From positions 46,742 through 110,741 of the forward strand of contig NZ_JMPR01000033.1 in NCBI RefSeq assembly GCF_000735525.1: a DNA stretch of 64,000 bases, given 5' to 3'. The stretch is from Tatumella ptyseos ATCC 33301 (GTDB taxonomy: Bacteria; Pseudomonadota; Gammaproteobacteria; Enterobacterales; Enterobacteriaceae). The notes beneath the pieces were generated by a model, which did no database searches, was not told the DNA's origin, and saw only the letters and a program-made list of their open reading frames with translations. The position numbers and the translations under genes are program-made. Positions 26,390-34,125 of the stretch are shown piece after piece (position 1 is the first letter of the stretch; every line of letters starts with the position of its first letter).

Positions 26390-28078
26390 ATGAGTGTTAT
26401 CACTACAACTGCACTGCAACGTCGACGCGGAGCCGATGTTTTGCTGGAGACACTGGCCAGCGAAGGGGTGGAATATATTTTTGGTAATCCGGGTACCACG
26501 GAATTGCCGCTGATTGATGCACTGTTACGTAATCCGGCACTGAAATATATCCTTGCGCTGCAGGAATCGAGTGCGGTCGCTATGGCCGATGGATATGCAC
26601 AAGCCTCGGGGAAACCGGGGTTCCTGAATCTGCATACCGCCGGGGGCCTTGGCCACGGGATGGGAAATCTGCTTAATGCGAAGGTATCACGCACGCCACT
26701 GGTGGTAACTGCCGGGCAGCAGGATACACGCCATTCTTTCAGTGATCCTCTGTTGTATGACGACCTGGTGAGTATCGCAGCGCCTGCCGTAAAATGGGCA
26801 GAGAACGTGGTCAGTGCGGCTCAGATACCGGTGCTCATCCGGCGGGCATTTCACGATGCGAATGCGGCACCCGGCGGGCCGGTATTTCTTGCGTTGCCGA
26901 TGGATATTATGGATGAAGTCAGCGATGTTCCCATCGGTGAGTCGTCCCGGATTGATCAGCGGGCGACGGCAGGCTCACTGCCGCATCTTGCGAATTTGCT
27001 TGCAGATTATCCGCCAGGAAAAGTCGCGCTGATTGCCGGTGACGAGATTTACAGCAGTGATGCCTCGGCTGAAGCGCAGCAGGTCGCAGAGTTGTTAGGG
27101 GCGCATGTGTATGGTTCATCATGGCCTTCCCGGATCCCGTTTCCGACCTCTCACCCTTTGTGGCGGGGCAATATGCCGACCACAGCACAGGGTATTGCGG
27201 ATATTCTGCATAATTATCAGGCTATTTTCGCATTGGGCGGTAAGTCGTTAATTACTATTCTTTATAGCGAAGGGTCTGCTGTACCGGAAAGTTGTGCGGT
27301 TTATCAGCTCTCTGCCGACGTGAAAGATCTCGGGCGCTCTTATGCAACCCGCCTTTCAGTCGCAGGAGACATTAAAGTGTCACTGAGGGCAATGTTACCG
27401 ATACTGGAAAATGCCACGACAGCGCAACGCGACCTCTATGAGGCACAGATAGCACAAGCCGGAGATGAAAAGCAGCGGGCGCGCGAAGCGCTGGAAAAAG
27501 AGGTCGAAGCAAAATTCGGGCTTCCGGTCATCAACCCGCTGGTCGCGGCCCATGAAGCCGTACGCGCCATCGGCCCGGACGTGGCAATCGTGGATGAAGC
27601 TTTATGTGTTTCTTCGCTGGTGCGTAAGTTTCTCTCCAGTGATCAGGCCGGACAGTACGGGTTTATGCGTGGCGGGGCGCTGGGCTGGGGAATGCCTGCC
27701 GCCGTGGGTTACTGTCTGGGACGGGATCGGCATCCTGTGGTCTGCCTGGTCGGGGATGGCGCGGCCATGTATTCACCGCAGGCAATGTGGACTGCTGCGC
27801 ACGAAAATCTGCCGGTGACTTTTGTGGTGATGAATAATCAGGAGTACAACATCCTGAAGAATTTTATGCGCGGTCAGCAGCATTATACTTCCGCACAAAC
27901 CGATACCTATATTGCGATGGATATTACTCAGCCGAAGATAGATTATCAGGCGCTGGCTGTCTCGATGGGACTGCCCACACGATGCATCCGGAAGGCGTCC
28001 GATATCGCACCGGCGATTGAGGCGGCAATCGCCAGCGGTAAACCCGGTCTTATTGAAATCATGGTCAGCGCCGGATAA
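26390..28078 (+). CDS. ThDP-dependent decarboxylase, benzoylformate decarboxylase group
   Basis: A 562-aa thiamine-diphosphate enzyme with the three expected domains. The cofactor-activating Glu38 is in FGNPGTTELP and His82 in LNLHTAGG corresponds to benzoylformate decarboxylase His70. The ThDP/Mg motif is GDGAAMYSPQAMWTAAHENLP followed by NN. The second catalytic His of that enzyme (His281, YHQYDPG) has no counterpart here: the aligned stretch reads GKSLITILYSEG. Substrate is therefore probably a different 2-oxo acid. ATG at 26390 has GGAG nine bases upstream. It follows the importer operon on the same strand. Confidence 0.82.
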   Translation: MSVITTTALQRRRGADVLLETLASEGVEYIFGNPGTTELPLIDALLRNPALKYILALQESSAVAMADGYAQASGKPGFLNLHTAGGLGHGMGNLLNAKVSRTPLVVTAGQQDTRHSFSDPLLYDDLVSIAAPAVKWAENVVSAAQIPVLIRRAFHDANAAPGGPVFLALPMDIMDEVSDVPIGESSRIDQRATAGSLPHLANLLADYPPGKVALIAGDEIYSSDASAEAQQVAELLGAHVYGSSWPSRIPFPTSHPLWRGNMPTTAQGIADILHNYQAIFALGGKSLITILYSEGSAVPESCAVYQLSADVKDLGRSYATRLSVAGDIKVSLRAMLPILENATTAQRDLYEAQIAQAGDEKQRAREALEKEVEAKFGLPVINPLVAAHEAVRAIGPDVAIVDEALCVSSLVRKFLSSDQAGQYGFMRGGALGWGMPAAVGYCLGRDRHPVVCLVGDGAAMYSPQAMWTAAHENLPVTFVVMNNQEYNILKNFMRGQQHYTSAQTDTYIAMDITQPKIDYQALAVSMGLPTRCIRKASDIAPAIEAAIASGKPGLIEIMVSAG

Positions 28079-28085
28079 TTTTCAT

Positions 28086-28124
28086 CCCTGTGATCCGCTG
28101 CCACGGGTCACAGGGCACGTTTTT
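28086..28124 (+). terminator. Rho-independent terminator after the decarboxylase gene
   Basis: CCCTGTGA (28086-28093) pairs with TCACAGGG (28108-28115), followed by CACGTTTTTATT. Confidence 0.75.
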
Positions 28125-28721
28125 ATTGCAACGGTGATGGCGGTCTGCCAGTGAATGCCCCTCTCTGAGCTTCGCTCAATATCCTGTCCGTTTACACCAG
28201 AGAAGCTGGCCTTTTAAGGGGGGCGGGCATCTTCGACGGGCGTCAGAACCCATATACATACCGACGGGTATGCATTATCTGTGGATTTCCCGGGAAAATC
28301 ATAATTCCGGCGCTTATGTTGAATGATAATTCCCGGTGGTTTGTTATAAACCATATTCTGTTATGACGCGAAGGATCAATATTTTTAACTCCCCGGTTAA
28401 AGGAAGATATAAAAATGGCGTTTTATTAGATTCCCTATTGAATGTCAGGAATTAAAATTATTTAAGTAAATAACGCAGAATCAAAATAGCTAAAATGCAG
28501 GTTTTCTGATCCTCATTAATATATCAATCCGAAATCAACGGTACGATAGTTATCATAGCATGAACTCAATCCGCTAATAATAGTGGGCAGGATCACTTTT
28601 CCATTTTCCGGAATGATGAAATCATTTAATAATGTTAAGGGTTGCTATTGAGAAAGCTTGCCAGGTGAGTTAAAATTAATCATTATTAATGATTTTAACC
28701 ATGTCTGATTTTTTGAGGTTA
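28125..28721. other. AT-rich intergenic region, no gene seen
   Basis: About 600 bases, clearly richer in A and T than the flanking operons, with no plausible frame on either strand. It opens the accessory stretch that runs to the tRNA-Asn gene. Confidence 0.5.
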
Positions 28722-29219
28722 TTATTCAATGCTCCTGGACATATAATATTCATCCATATAATGATTTTTAATCATAAGCGATTTTTTTCTAATGCCTGAA
28801 AAGAAGAATCCTGATGAAAGATAACATGCAATAGCTGATTTGTTTTCGACTGCTACCGTTAACTCAAGTTGGGAAATTTTATTTTCCCTACACCATTTCA
28901 AAGCATGAGATATTAATGATTTCCCAACACCTTGATTTCGATGATTCTTTTTTACCCCAAGGACTAAATTAGCAAGATGCTTATTTCTTAAATATAGCCC
29001 TCTGGAAACCACTATGAAGCCTGTTATGTCACTTTCGTCAAGGCAAAGTATCATAGTGGAATTTAATCCTATTTTTGAAAGGATATTTTTCTGGTTTTCT
29101 AAATCATTACTACGTTCACCTTCACTAAGCAACATAAAATCAGAATCTCTGTCGAGATCCCTAAAAAATTTAATTAAATTTCCTGCGTCATCTACGGTTG
29201 CGATTCTATATTTAAGCAT
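28722..29219 (-). CDS. GNAT family N-acetyltransferase
   Basis: A 165-aa acetyltransferase. The acetyl-CoA-binding motif A is visible as ANLVLGVKKNHRNQGVGKSL (R/QxxGxG/A), preceded by the strand GFIVVSRG and followed by QLELTVAVENKSAIACYLSSGF. Target unknown; relatives acetylate small amines or protein N termini. ATG at 29219 has AGGAA five bases upstream; a longer frame to 29387 runs into an antisense transposase remnant and is rejected. The gene is strikingly AT-rich compared with its neighbours and sits among insertion-sequence remnants, so it was probably acquired. Confidence 0.8.
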   Translation of the reverse strand: MLKYRIATVDDAGNLIKFFRDLDRDSDFMLLSEGERSNDLENQKNILSKIGLNSTMILCLDESDITGFIVVSRGLYLRNKHLANLVLGVKKNHRNQGVGKSLISHALKWCRENKISQLELTVAVENKSAIACYLSSGFFFSGIRKKSLMIKNHYMDEYYMSRSIE

Positions 29220-29351
29220 TATATTTCCTATAAGGGAAAGGTAATTAGAGATAAAAAATTCACTAAAACTAAATGCTATCATGACACCACTTGCATTAAT
29301 ATTTTTACTATACTTATAAAGGTATAGGCAAGCAAAAAAAGGAATTATTTT

Positions 29352-29717
29352 AACGAAAGCCGTTATACTTCTCTTGTTTTTATTCATGGTGCCCCTGAGG
29401 TCGTCAGAGTGGCTACAAACAATAACGATAGTTATTTAAACCAATGGGTCAATCAGCTAAAAGAGCGGCGTGGATTTAATAAAACGATTGTTGCCGTCGC
29501 CAACAAGAATGCCCGAATTATCTGGTCAATTCTTCATAGCGGAACAGAATATCGACCCGCAGTAATATGATACTTACCTTCAAAGTTGCAGAGTATTGAA
29601 AATGGTGACAGGTTACACCTGCACAATCGGAATCTGACTATTGTATTGGCCTCTGAGGCCGTCCGGTTATTAAGGCGATTGTGTGAGGATTATTCATTAG
29701 GGCACAGGTACTTCTGA
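29352..29717 (+). mobile_element. IS110-family (IS1111-group-like) remnant: transposase C terminus and right end
   Basis: An in-frame transposase tail runs to TGA at 29570. It includes LVFIHGAPEVVR (family LLIHGARAVLR), WVNQLKERRGFNKTIVAVAN and KNARIIWSILHSGTEYRP, which match the second conserved domain of IS110/IS1111 transposases. Everything upstream, including the DEDD catalytic domain, is missing. The following non-coding stretch (29571-29717) contains ATTGAAAATGGTGACAGGTT and ends GGGCACAGGT, resembling IS1111-group right ends as I remember them. The exact ends cannot be set. Confidence 0.7.
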
Positions 29718-29753
29718 TGCCGGATAGATGTAAGCAACAACCTAAAACCTGAT

Positions 29754-29900
29754 TCAGTGTTTGCAAAATGCAGGTAGTCCATAGATGTAGCTCGCTTCCG
29801 AAATTGCAGCCTTACGGCAGACATCTTTCACCGTTCTACCGGCTTCAACGGACTTCATAACAGCGATAATCCTGTGTCCGGTAAATCTGGCTTTACGCAT
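29754..29900 (-). pseudogene. Truncated IS3-family OrfA (IS407-like)
   Basis: A 48-aa N-terminal piece of the OrfA HTH protein: MRKARFTGHRIIAVMKSVEA then GRTVKDVCRKAAISEASYIY. The intact protein is about 85-90 aa, with W or K after SEASYYxW; here the match breaks at Tyr40 and a stop follows eight residues later. The OrfB integrase is absent. The region 29900-29990 upstream may include the element end, but no inverted repeat partner remains. Confidence 0.75.
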
Positions 29901-30013
29901 AGCGATCTCCTTCGGGGAACATATGCAGTATGTCGGAAGACCTCTAAAAAAGAATGGTTCTTTTTGCAGGGGGGCTTACAGGTAAACGAGAAAGAAGGGG
30001 ATAACGCATTGAT

Positions 30014-30053
30014 AAAAAGCAAAAAACCCGCATAAGTTTCCTTATGCGGGTTT
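30014..30053 (-). terminator. Terminator of tRNA-Asn
   Basis: A perfect 13-bp stem AAACCCGCATAAG (30024-30036) with CTTATGCGGGTTT (30041-30053), loop TTTC, followed on the minus strand by TTTGCTTTTTATC. Confidence 0.85.
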
Positions 30054-30061
30054 CTCTAATA

Positions 30062-30137
30062 TGGCTCCTCTGACTGGACTCGAACCAGTGACATACGGAT
30101 TAACAGTCCGCCGTTCTACCGACTGAACTACAGAGGA
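30062..30137 (-). tRNA. tRNA-Asn (anticodon GTT)
   Basis: The 76-base minus-strand sequence folds as a full cloverleaf: acceptor TCCTCTG/CAGAGGA plus encoded GCCA end, D-arm with AGTTCAGTCGGTAGA, anticodon loop CTGTTAATC, and TpsiC arm with GGTTCGAGTCC. Its 3' end points toward the IS-remnant region at 28.1-30.0 kb, the usual orientation for islands inserted at tRNA genes. Confidence 0.97.
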
Positions 30138-30929
30138 ATTGTCGTGAAGACGGGGCGAATATTAATGGCATGGAGGCAGCTTGTCAACCAGGATAAAAAC
30201 ATTATTATTCAACTGGCTATCTTTAAAACACTCTGCTGAATTATCCGGCACTCCGGCACTCCGGCACTCCGGCACGGGGCCGGGGCCGTCCGTCCCGGAC
30301 AACCCGTCTGGCGACCTGAACCCAGAGTCACCCAGAATGACTGAGTTAGCCTATCTCAGAAGAAACAGCCCGGACAAGCCGCACTCAGTTGCCGGGGGGA
30401 GCCCTGCGGGGCGTAATATTGTTCACCTTATGAATACCGGCTCTGCAGAACAGCCAGCGATCCCTTTATCTCCGGCGCTTCACTTCACGTTGACGACCTT
30501 ACGGTCAGTCCCCCGGTTGAAGGTATTTTCTGCAAACTTCGTGAGGGATATCGACACTGACAGTGTCTGATCCGGTTTTGTCAGTTAATCCCGGAAGATA
30601 TAACAAGATATTGCCGCCACGGTACGTTCGATGACGTGCAGAGCTGGCAGGCTACGACGGGCTGTATTATTTCCGGCTGACGGGTATGACCGAACGACAA
30701 GGGGTTACTTTACCTCTGAGAGGGGCTGCGAGTCGTACGGGCGGTTACTGTCAGCCTCCGGACGGGGCTGGTACGGGGCTCTGGAGCGGCTTTGGCCGGG
30801 ACGTGCGTTTCAGGGGGGCATTCCTGACGTATTTTGCAAAACAAACAGCGAAAAATTTATCTGAATCATCGATATACTTCACGCTTACCCATGTTTACCC
30901 GCTCCCGTTTCAGGATCCTGATAAACACA
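30138..30929. other. Intergenic region with a short tandem repeat, no gene seen
   Basis: About 790 bases between tRNA-Asn and the amidase. Open frames exist but have no ribosome-binding sites or recognisable content. It contains an 8-base tandem repeat at 30245-30274. Confidence 0.5.
30245..30274. repeat. Octanucleotide tandem repeat CCGGCACT, about 3.75 copies
   Basis: Three perfect CCGGCACT units and a partial CCGGCA. It resembles in unit length the longer CCTGACTG array at 48622. Confidence 0.8.
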
Positions 30930-31784
30930 ATGAAGAAGAAGTGTACTCTGGCACGACGCCATTTTTTACTTTCCGGGCTGGCCTTTTGCCTTCCGGCGCT
31001 GGCGAAAGAGGAATTTGCGAATCTCACGTTTATTCCCTTACAGCCACGTAATGCTGCACCGACTCCGGCGGCTACGGCACCGTTAGTCGCACCTGCGGTG
31101 GTGCGTACGCGCAAGCTGGTGATGATCGACCCCGGTCACGGCGGGAAAGATCCCGGAGCGATAGGTGAAAGGGGAGAAGAAGAGAAGCATGTTGTGCTGG
31201 ATATCGCCCATAATCTGCAGGCACTGTTTAAACATAATAAACATATCGAAATCCGGCTGACCCGGGAAGACGATCATTTCATCCCGCTCTACCAGCGGGT
31301 GAATATTGCACATGAACACAATGCAGATATGTTTTTATCCATCCATGCTGACGGTTTTACCAGTCCGCAAGCTCATGGAGCCTCTGTGTATGCGTTATCG
31401 ACCCGCGGCGCCAGCAGCACTATGGCCCGGTATCTGTCGCAGCGTGAAAATGCGGCTGATGATTATGCGGATATTAATGTTCAGACCAAAGATGAGCAGT
31501 TACAGCGGGTGTTTTTTGATCTGGTTCAGAACCAGACGATTAAAAGCAGTCTCGATCTGTGCCGGCATATGATAGGCCATATCCGCACAGTACATACCAT
31601 GCATAGCTATCATCCGGAGCAGGCCGCGTTTGTGGTACTGAAGTCACCTTCCATCCCATCGGCATTGATTGAAACGTCCTTTATTACCAATCCTCAGGAA
31701 GAGCATTTGCTGGGGACTCCGCAATTCAGAATGAAGATTGCCAAAGCTATCGCCGGGGGAATACAAAGCTATTTTGCGGTTTGA
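30930..31784 (+). CDS. amiA: N-acetylmuramoyl-L-alanine amidase, AmiA type
   Basis: A 284-aa periplasmic zinc amidase that cleaves the septal peptidoglycan stem during daughter-cell separation. A twin-arginine signal (LARRHFLLSGLAFCLPALA) is followed by the Amidase_3 domain: zinc ligands in DPGHGG, the Glu in GERGEEEKHVV, His in FLSIHADGF, and catalytic Glu in SALIETSFITNPQEE. Like AmiA it has no AMIN domain, which separates it from AmiB and AmiC. The start at 30930 begins the Tat signal; the ribosome-binding site is weak, and earlier in-frame ATG codons at 30834 and 30891 cannot be ruled out. Confidence 0.88.
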   Translation: MKKKCTLARRHFLLSGLAFCLPALAKEEFANLTFIPLQPRNAAPTPAATAPLVAPAVVRTRKLVMIDPGHGGKDPGAIGERGEEEKHVVLDIAHNLQALFKHNKHIEIRLTREDDHFIPLYQRVNIAHEHNADMFLSIHADGFTSPQAHGASVYALSTRGASSTMARYLSQRENAADDYADINVQTKDEQLQRVFFDLVQNQTIKSSLDLCRHMIGHIRTVHTMHSYHPEQAAFVVLKSPSIPSALIETSFITNPQEEHLLGTPQFRMKIAKAIAGGIQSYFAV

Positions 31785-31809
31785 TCCTGCCTGAAGATGC
31801 TGTGCCCGG

Positions 31810-31828
31810 CCCGGGGGAGCCCCCCGGG
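31810..31828 (+). terminator. GC-rich hairpin after the amidase gene
   Basis: CCCGGGGG (31810-31817) can pair with the following CCCCCCGGG. No T run is present, so it is a weak terminator candidate. Confidence 0.35.
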
Positions 31829-31980
31829 TTACCCTGCCGCTCTCTGTTACGTCGAGGCCAGGCCACTATAGCCTCAGAATTACCATGACAGCCGGTGGTG
31901 ATGTGATTTATCTTATTGATGAATAAGATAACCCGGTCATATCCCCTGATGATCGGTTGCGATGAACGGAGCGGATAAAG

Positions 31981-32463
31981 GTGAGTGAACTTCCTGATAA
32001 TGACAAATCGCTGGACAGATTTGACATTGCAATTCTGAAAATTTTACAGCAGGACAGCTCTGTTTCTAATGTGGTGCTGGCCGGAAAAATTAACCTCAGC
32101 CCGCCAGCCTGCCTGAGACGGGTAGAGCGCCTGAAGCAGAACGGTTTTATTACCCGCCATGTCGCTATTCTCAACCCGCAGGCGCTGAAAGCCGGGCTGG
32201 TAGTGATGATAGGCGTGGTACTGGACCGCTCAACCCCGGAAACCTTTAACGATTTCGAAGACGCCGTACGTAATATTCGCGGCTGTATGGAATGCCATAT
32301 GGTCAGTGGCGAATTTGATTACATTATGCTGATCCGTACCGCGGATAATCAGAGTTTTAATAAATTACATGCGGAGCAGCTGCTGTTTCTGCCCGGTGTC
32401 AGGCAAATTCGCTCTTTTATCGGTTTACGGGAAGTTTTCTCCACCACGCAAATACCGCTTTGA
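31981..32463 (+). CDS. Lrp/AsnC family regulator, probable AcdR
   Basis: A 160-aa leucine-responsive-type regulator: N-terminal HTH (about 12-60, DIAILKILQQDSSVSNVVLA, LSPPACLRRVERLKQNGFIT) and a C-terminal RAM ligand-binding domain (about 75-150, ECHMVSGEFDYIMLIRTAD). It starts with GTG. It lies 460 bases ahead of acdS. In Pseudomonas and others an Lrp-type AcdR activates acdS and is divergent from it; here the two genes are on the same strand, so the assignment as AcdR is by position and family. Confidence 0.85.
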   Translation: MSELPDNDKSLDRFDIAILKILQQDSSVSNVVLAGKINLSPPACLRRVERLKQNGFITRHVAILNPQALKAGLVVMIGVVLDRSTPETFNDFEDAVRNIRGCMECHMVSGEFDYIMLIRTADNQSFNKLHAEQLLFLPGVRQIRSFIGLREVFSTTQIPL

Positions 32464-32600
32464 ACTGTCGTCCTTTTTAAACCCCCGGTTTATTCTGCTG
32501 TCCCCCTGCTACGGCTGCCGGCCGTGGCCGGGAGATTCTCATGCTTTTTTCTTATCGCCGGGCTTTCCGTCATCACATTTTACTCTGGTAAAAACAGTCT

Positions 32601-32630
32601 CCGGATAATGCCTGGTCAGGCGTTATCCGG
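32601..32630. repeat. REP-like palindrome
   Basis: CCGGATAA(T)GCCT-GGTC-AGGC(G)TTATCCGG: an imperfect hairpin with the CCGGATAA..TTATCCGG ends and central bulge found in enterobacterial REP/PU units. It follows the Lrp-type gene. Confidence 0.45.
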
Positions 32631-32869
32631 AGGGGGGCAGGGCCGGTGCAGAGTATTTATATAATGCATTGAAATATAATATATTTATCCCCGAATCCAG
32701 CACCAGGCTGATGTCCTTCGCTCAGGGGGTGGTTAATATTATTTTTCATATTGGGTGTTTATTGAAATTTTGATATGCAGATGAATTTAAGTGCTTATTT
32801 AAATTTCATTTCGCCGTTATAAAACGAAATTTACAAAAATTCCGGTTGTTGTAAGGTGTTTAACAGGAA

Positions 32870-32884
32870 ATCAGCGATGCTGAT
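32870..32884. promoter_or_regulatory. Inverted repeat ahead of acdS
   Basis: ATCAGC-GAT-GCTGAT, a perfect 6-bp inverted repeat 39 bases before the acdS ATG; a possible site for the Lrp-type regulator, by position only. Confidence 0.3.
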
Positions 32885-32923
32885 CACACTTTTAATGCTT
32901 AGGCCAACACCAGGAGATTAATA

Positions 32924-33940
32924 ATGAATCTTGAAAAATTCGCCCGCTATCCGTTAACGTTCGGACCTTCCCCGATCACGCCGATGAAACGTCTGAGTGC
33001 TGAGCTGGGGGGTAAAGTAGAGATTTATGCCAAACGTGAAGATTGTAACAGTGGTCTGGCATTCGGCGGCAATAAAACGCGGAAGCTGGAATATTTAATC
33101 CCGGAAGCGCTGGAGCAGGGGTGTGATACCCTGGTATCTATCGGCGGCATCCAGTCCAACCAGACCCGCCAGGTGGCTGCTGTGGCGGCCCACCTGGGCA
33201 TGAAATGCGTACTGGTTCAGGAAAACTGGGTTAACTATTCCGATGCAGTGTATGACCGTGTCGGTAACATCGAGTTATCCCGGATTATGGGAGCAGATGT
33301 ACGCCTGGATTCGGCAGGGTTTGATATCGGTATCCGTAAAAGCTGGAAACAGGCGATGGAAGAAACCGAAAAGAATGGCGGTAAGCCTTTCCCGATCCCG
33401 GCCGGTTGCTCTGAACACCCTTACGGAGGCTTAGGGTTTGTGGCCTTTGCAGAAGAAGTCCGGCAGCAGGAGAAAGCATTGGGCTTTACGTTTGATTATA
33501 TCGTCGTCTGTGCGGTGACCGGCAGTACTCATGCCGGCATGGTCGTCGGGTTTGCGGAAGATGGCCCCTCCCGCAAAGTCATTGGTATTGATGCTTCTGC
33601 AAAACCGGAAAAAACCCGCGCACAGGTACTGCGTATTGCCCAAAATACGGCAAAACTGGTAGAGCTGGATCGCGAAATTACCGAAGAAGATATTATCCTC
33701 GATACCCGTTATGGTGGCCCGGAGTACGGATTACCCAACGAAGGGACGCTTGAAGCTATCCGCTTATGTGCCCGCACAGAAGGCGTGCTCACCGACCCGG
33801 TCTACGAAGGTAAATCGATGCATGGCATGATAGATATGATCCGAAACGGTGAATTCCCGGAAGGTTCCAAAGTGCTTTATGCCCACCTGGGTGGGGCACC
33901 GGCGCTGAGTGCCTATAGCTATATTTTCCGCAACGGCTAA
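32924..33940 (+). CDS. acdS: 1-aminocyclopropane-1-carboxylate (ACC) deaminase
   Basis: A 338-aa PLP enzyme that converts ACC, the ethylene precursor of plants, to 2-oxobutanoate and ammonia. The PLP lysine is Lys51 in GGNKTRK and the nucleophile candidate is Ser78 in [10 protein letters not shown]. The two residues used to separate true ACC deaminases from D-cysteine desulfhydrases, Glu295 (VYEGKSM) and Leu322 (AHLGGAP), are both present at the expected numbers; desulfhydrases have Thr/Ser there. Length equals characterised AcdS proteins. It is a single gene with an Lrp-type regulator upstream, indicating a plant-associated lifestyle. Confidence 0.95.
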   Translation: MNLEKFARYPLTFGPSPITPMKRLSAELGGKVEIYAKREDCNSGLAFGGNKTRKLEYLIPEALEQGCDTLVSIGGIQSNQTRQVAAVAAHLGMKCVLVQENWVNYSDAVYDRVGNIELSRIMGADVRLDSAGFDIGIRKSWKQAMEETEKNGGKPFPIPAGCSEHPYGGLGFVAFAEEVRQQEKALGFTFDYIVVCAVTGSTHAGMVVGFAEDGPSRKVIGIDASAKPEKTRAQVLRIAQNTAKLVELDREITEEDIILDTRYGGPEYGLPNEGTLEAIRLCARTEGVLTDPVYEGKSMHGMIDMIRNGEFPEGSKVLYAHLGGAPALSAYSYIFRNG

Positions 33941-34125
33941 TCGCCCCGGCCCCGAAAAGGGGGATACTGTGACGTCCCCCTCAAGGCCAGCCTCGCAGAG
34001 GTGCAGCCTCTGTCACCGCACGTCCCCGTGGCAAATTTTCCCCCGGTACCATTGCATACACCCTGTCAGCGTCTTCGCTTACCCGTCCGGTTTGTCTTTT
34101 ACCGGTCAGGGCAGGGCCGGAACCG

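Larger units (their letters stand above)
32464..32923. other. Control region between the Lrp-type gene and acdS
   Basis: About 460 bases with no gene. It holds a REP-like hairpin at 32601-32630, an AT-rich stretch from about 32660 to 32850, and a 15-base inverted repeat at 32870-32884. The acdS start is preceded by AGGAG. Confidence 0.6.

Noticed and set aside
26390-28078. Naming the ThDP enzyme benzoylformate decarboxylase (mdlC)
   Set aside because: The second catalytic histidine is missing and no mandelate pathway genes are near.
29219-29387. N-terminal extension of the GNAT protein
   Set aside because: The extra 56 codons run antisense over the IS110-type transposase tail and hold no domain; ATG at 29219 has a good ribosome-binding site.
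30181-30570. 129-codon plus-strand frame after tRNA-Asn
   Set aside because: No ribosome-binding site, low-complexity start over the CCGGCACT repeat, and no recognisable domain.
32601-32630. Terminator after the Lrp-type gene
   Set aside because: The hairpin has no T run on either strand and its shape is that of a REP unit.
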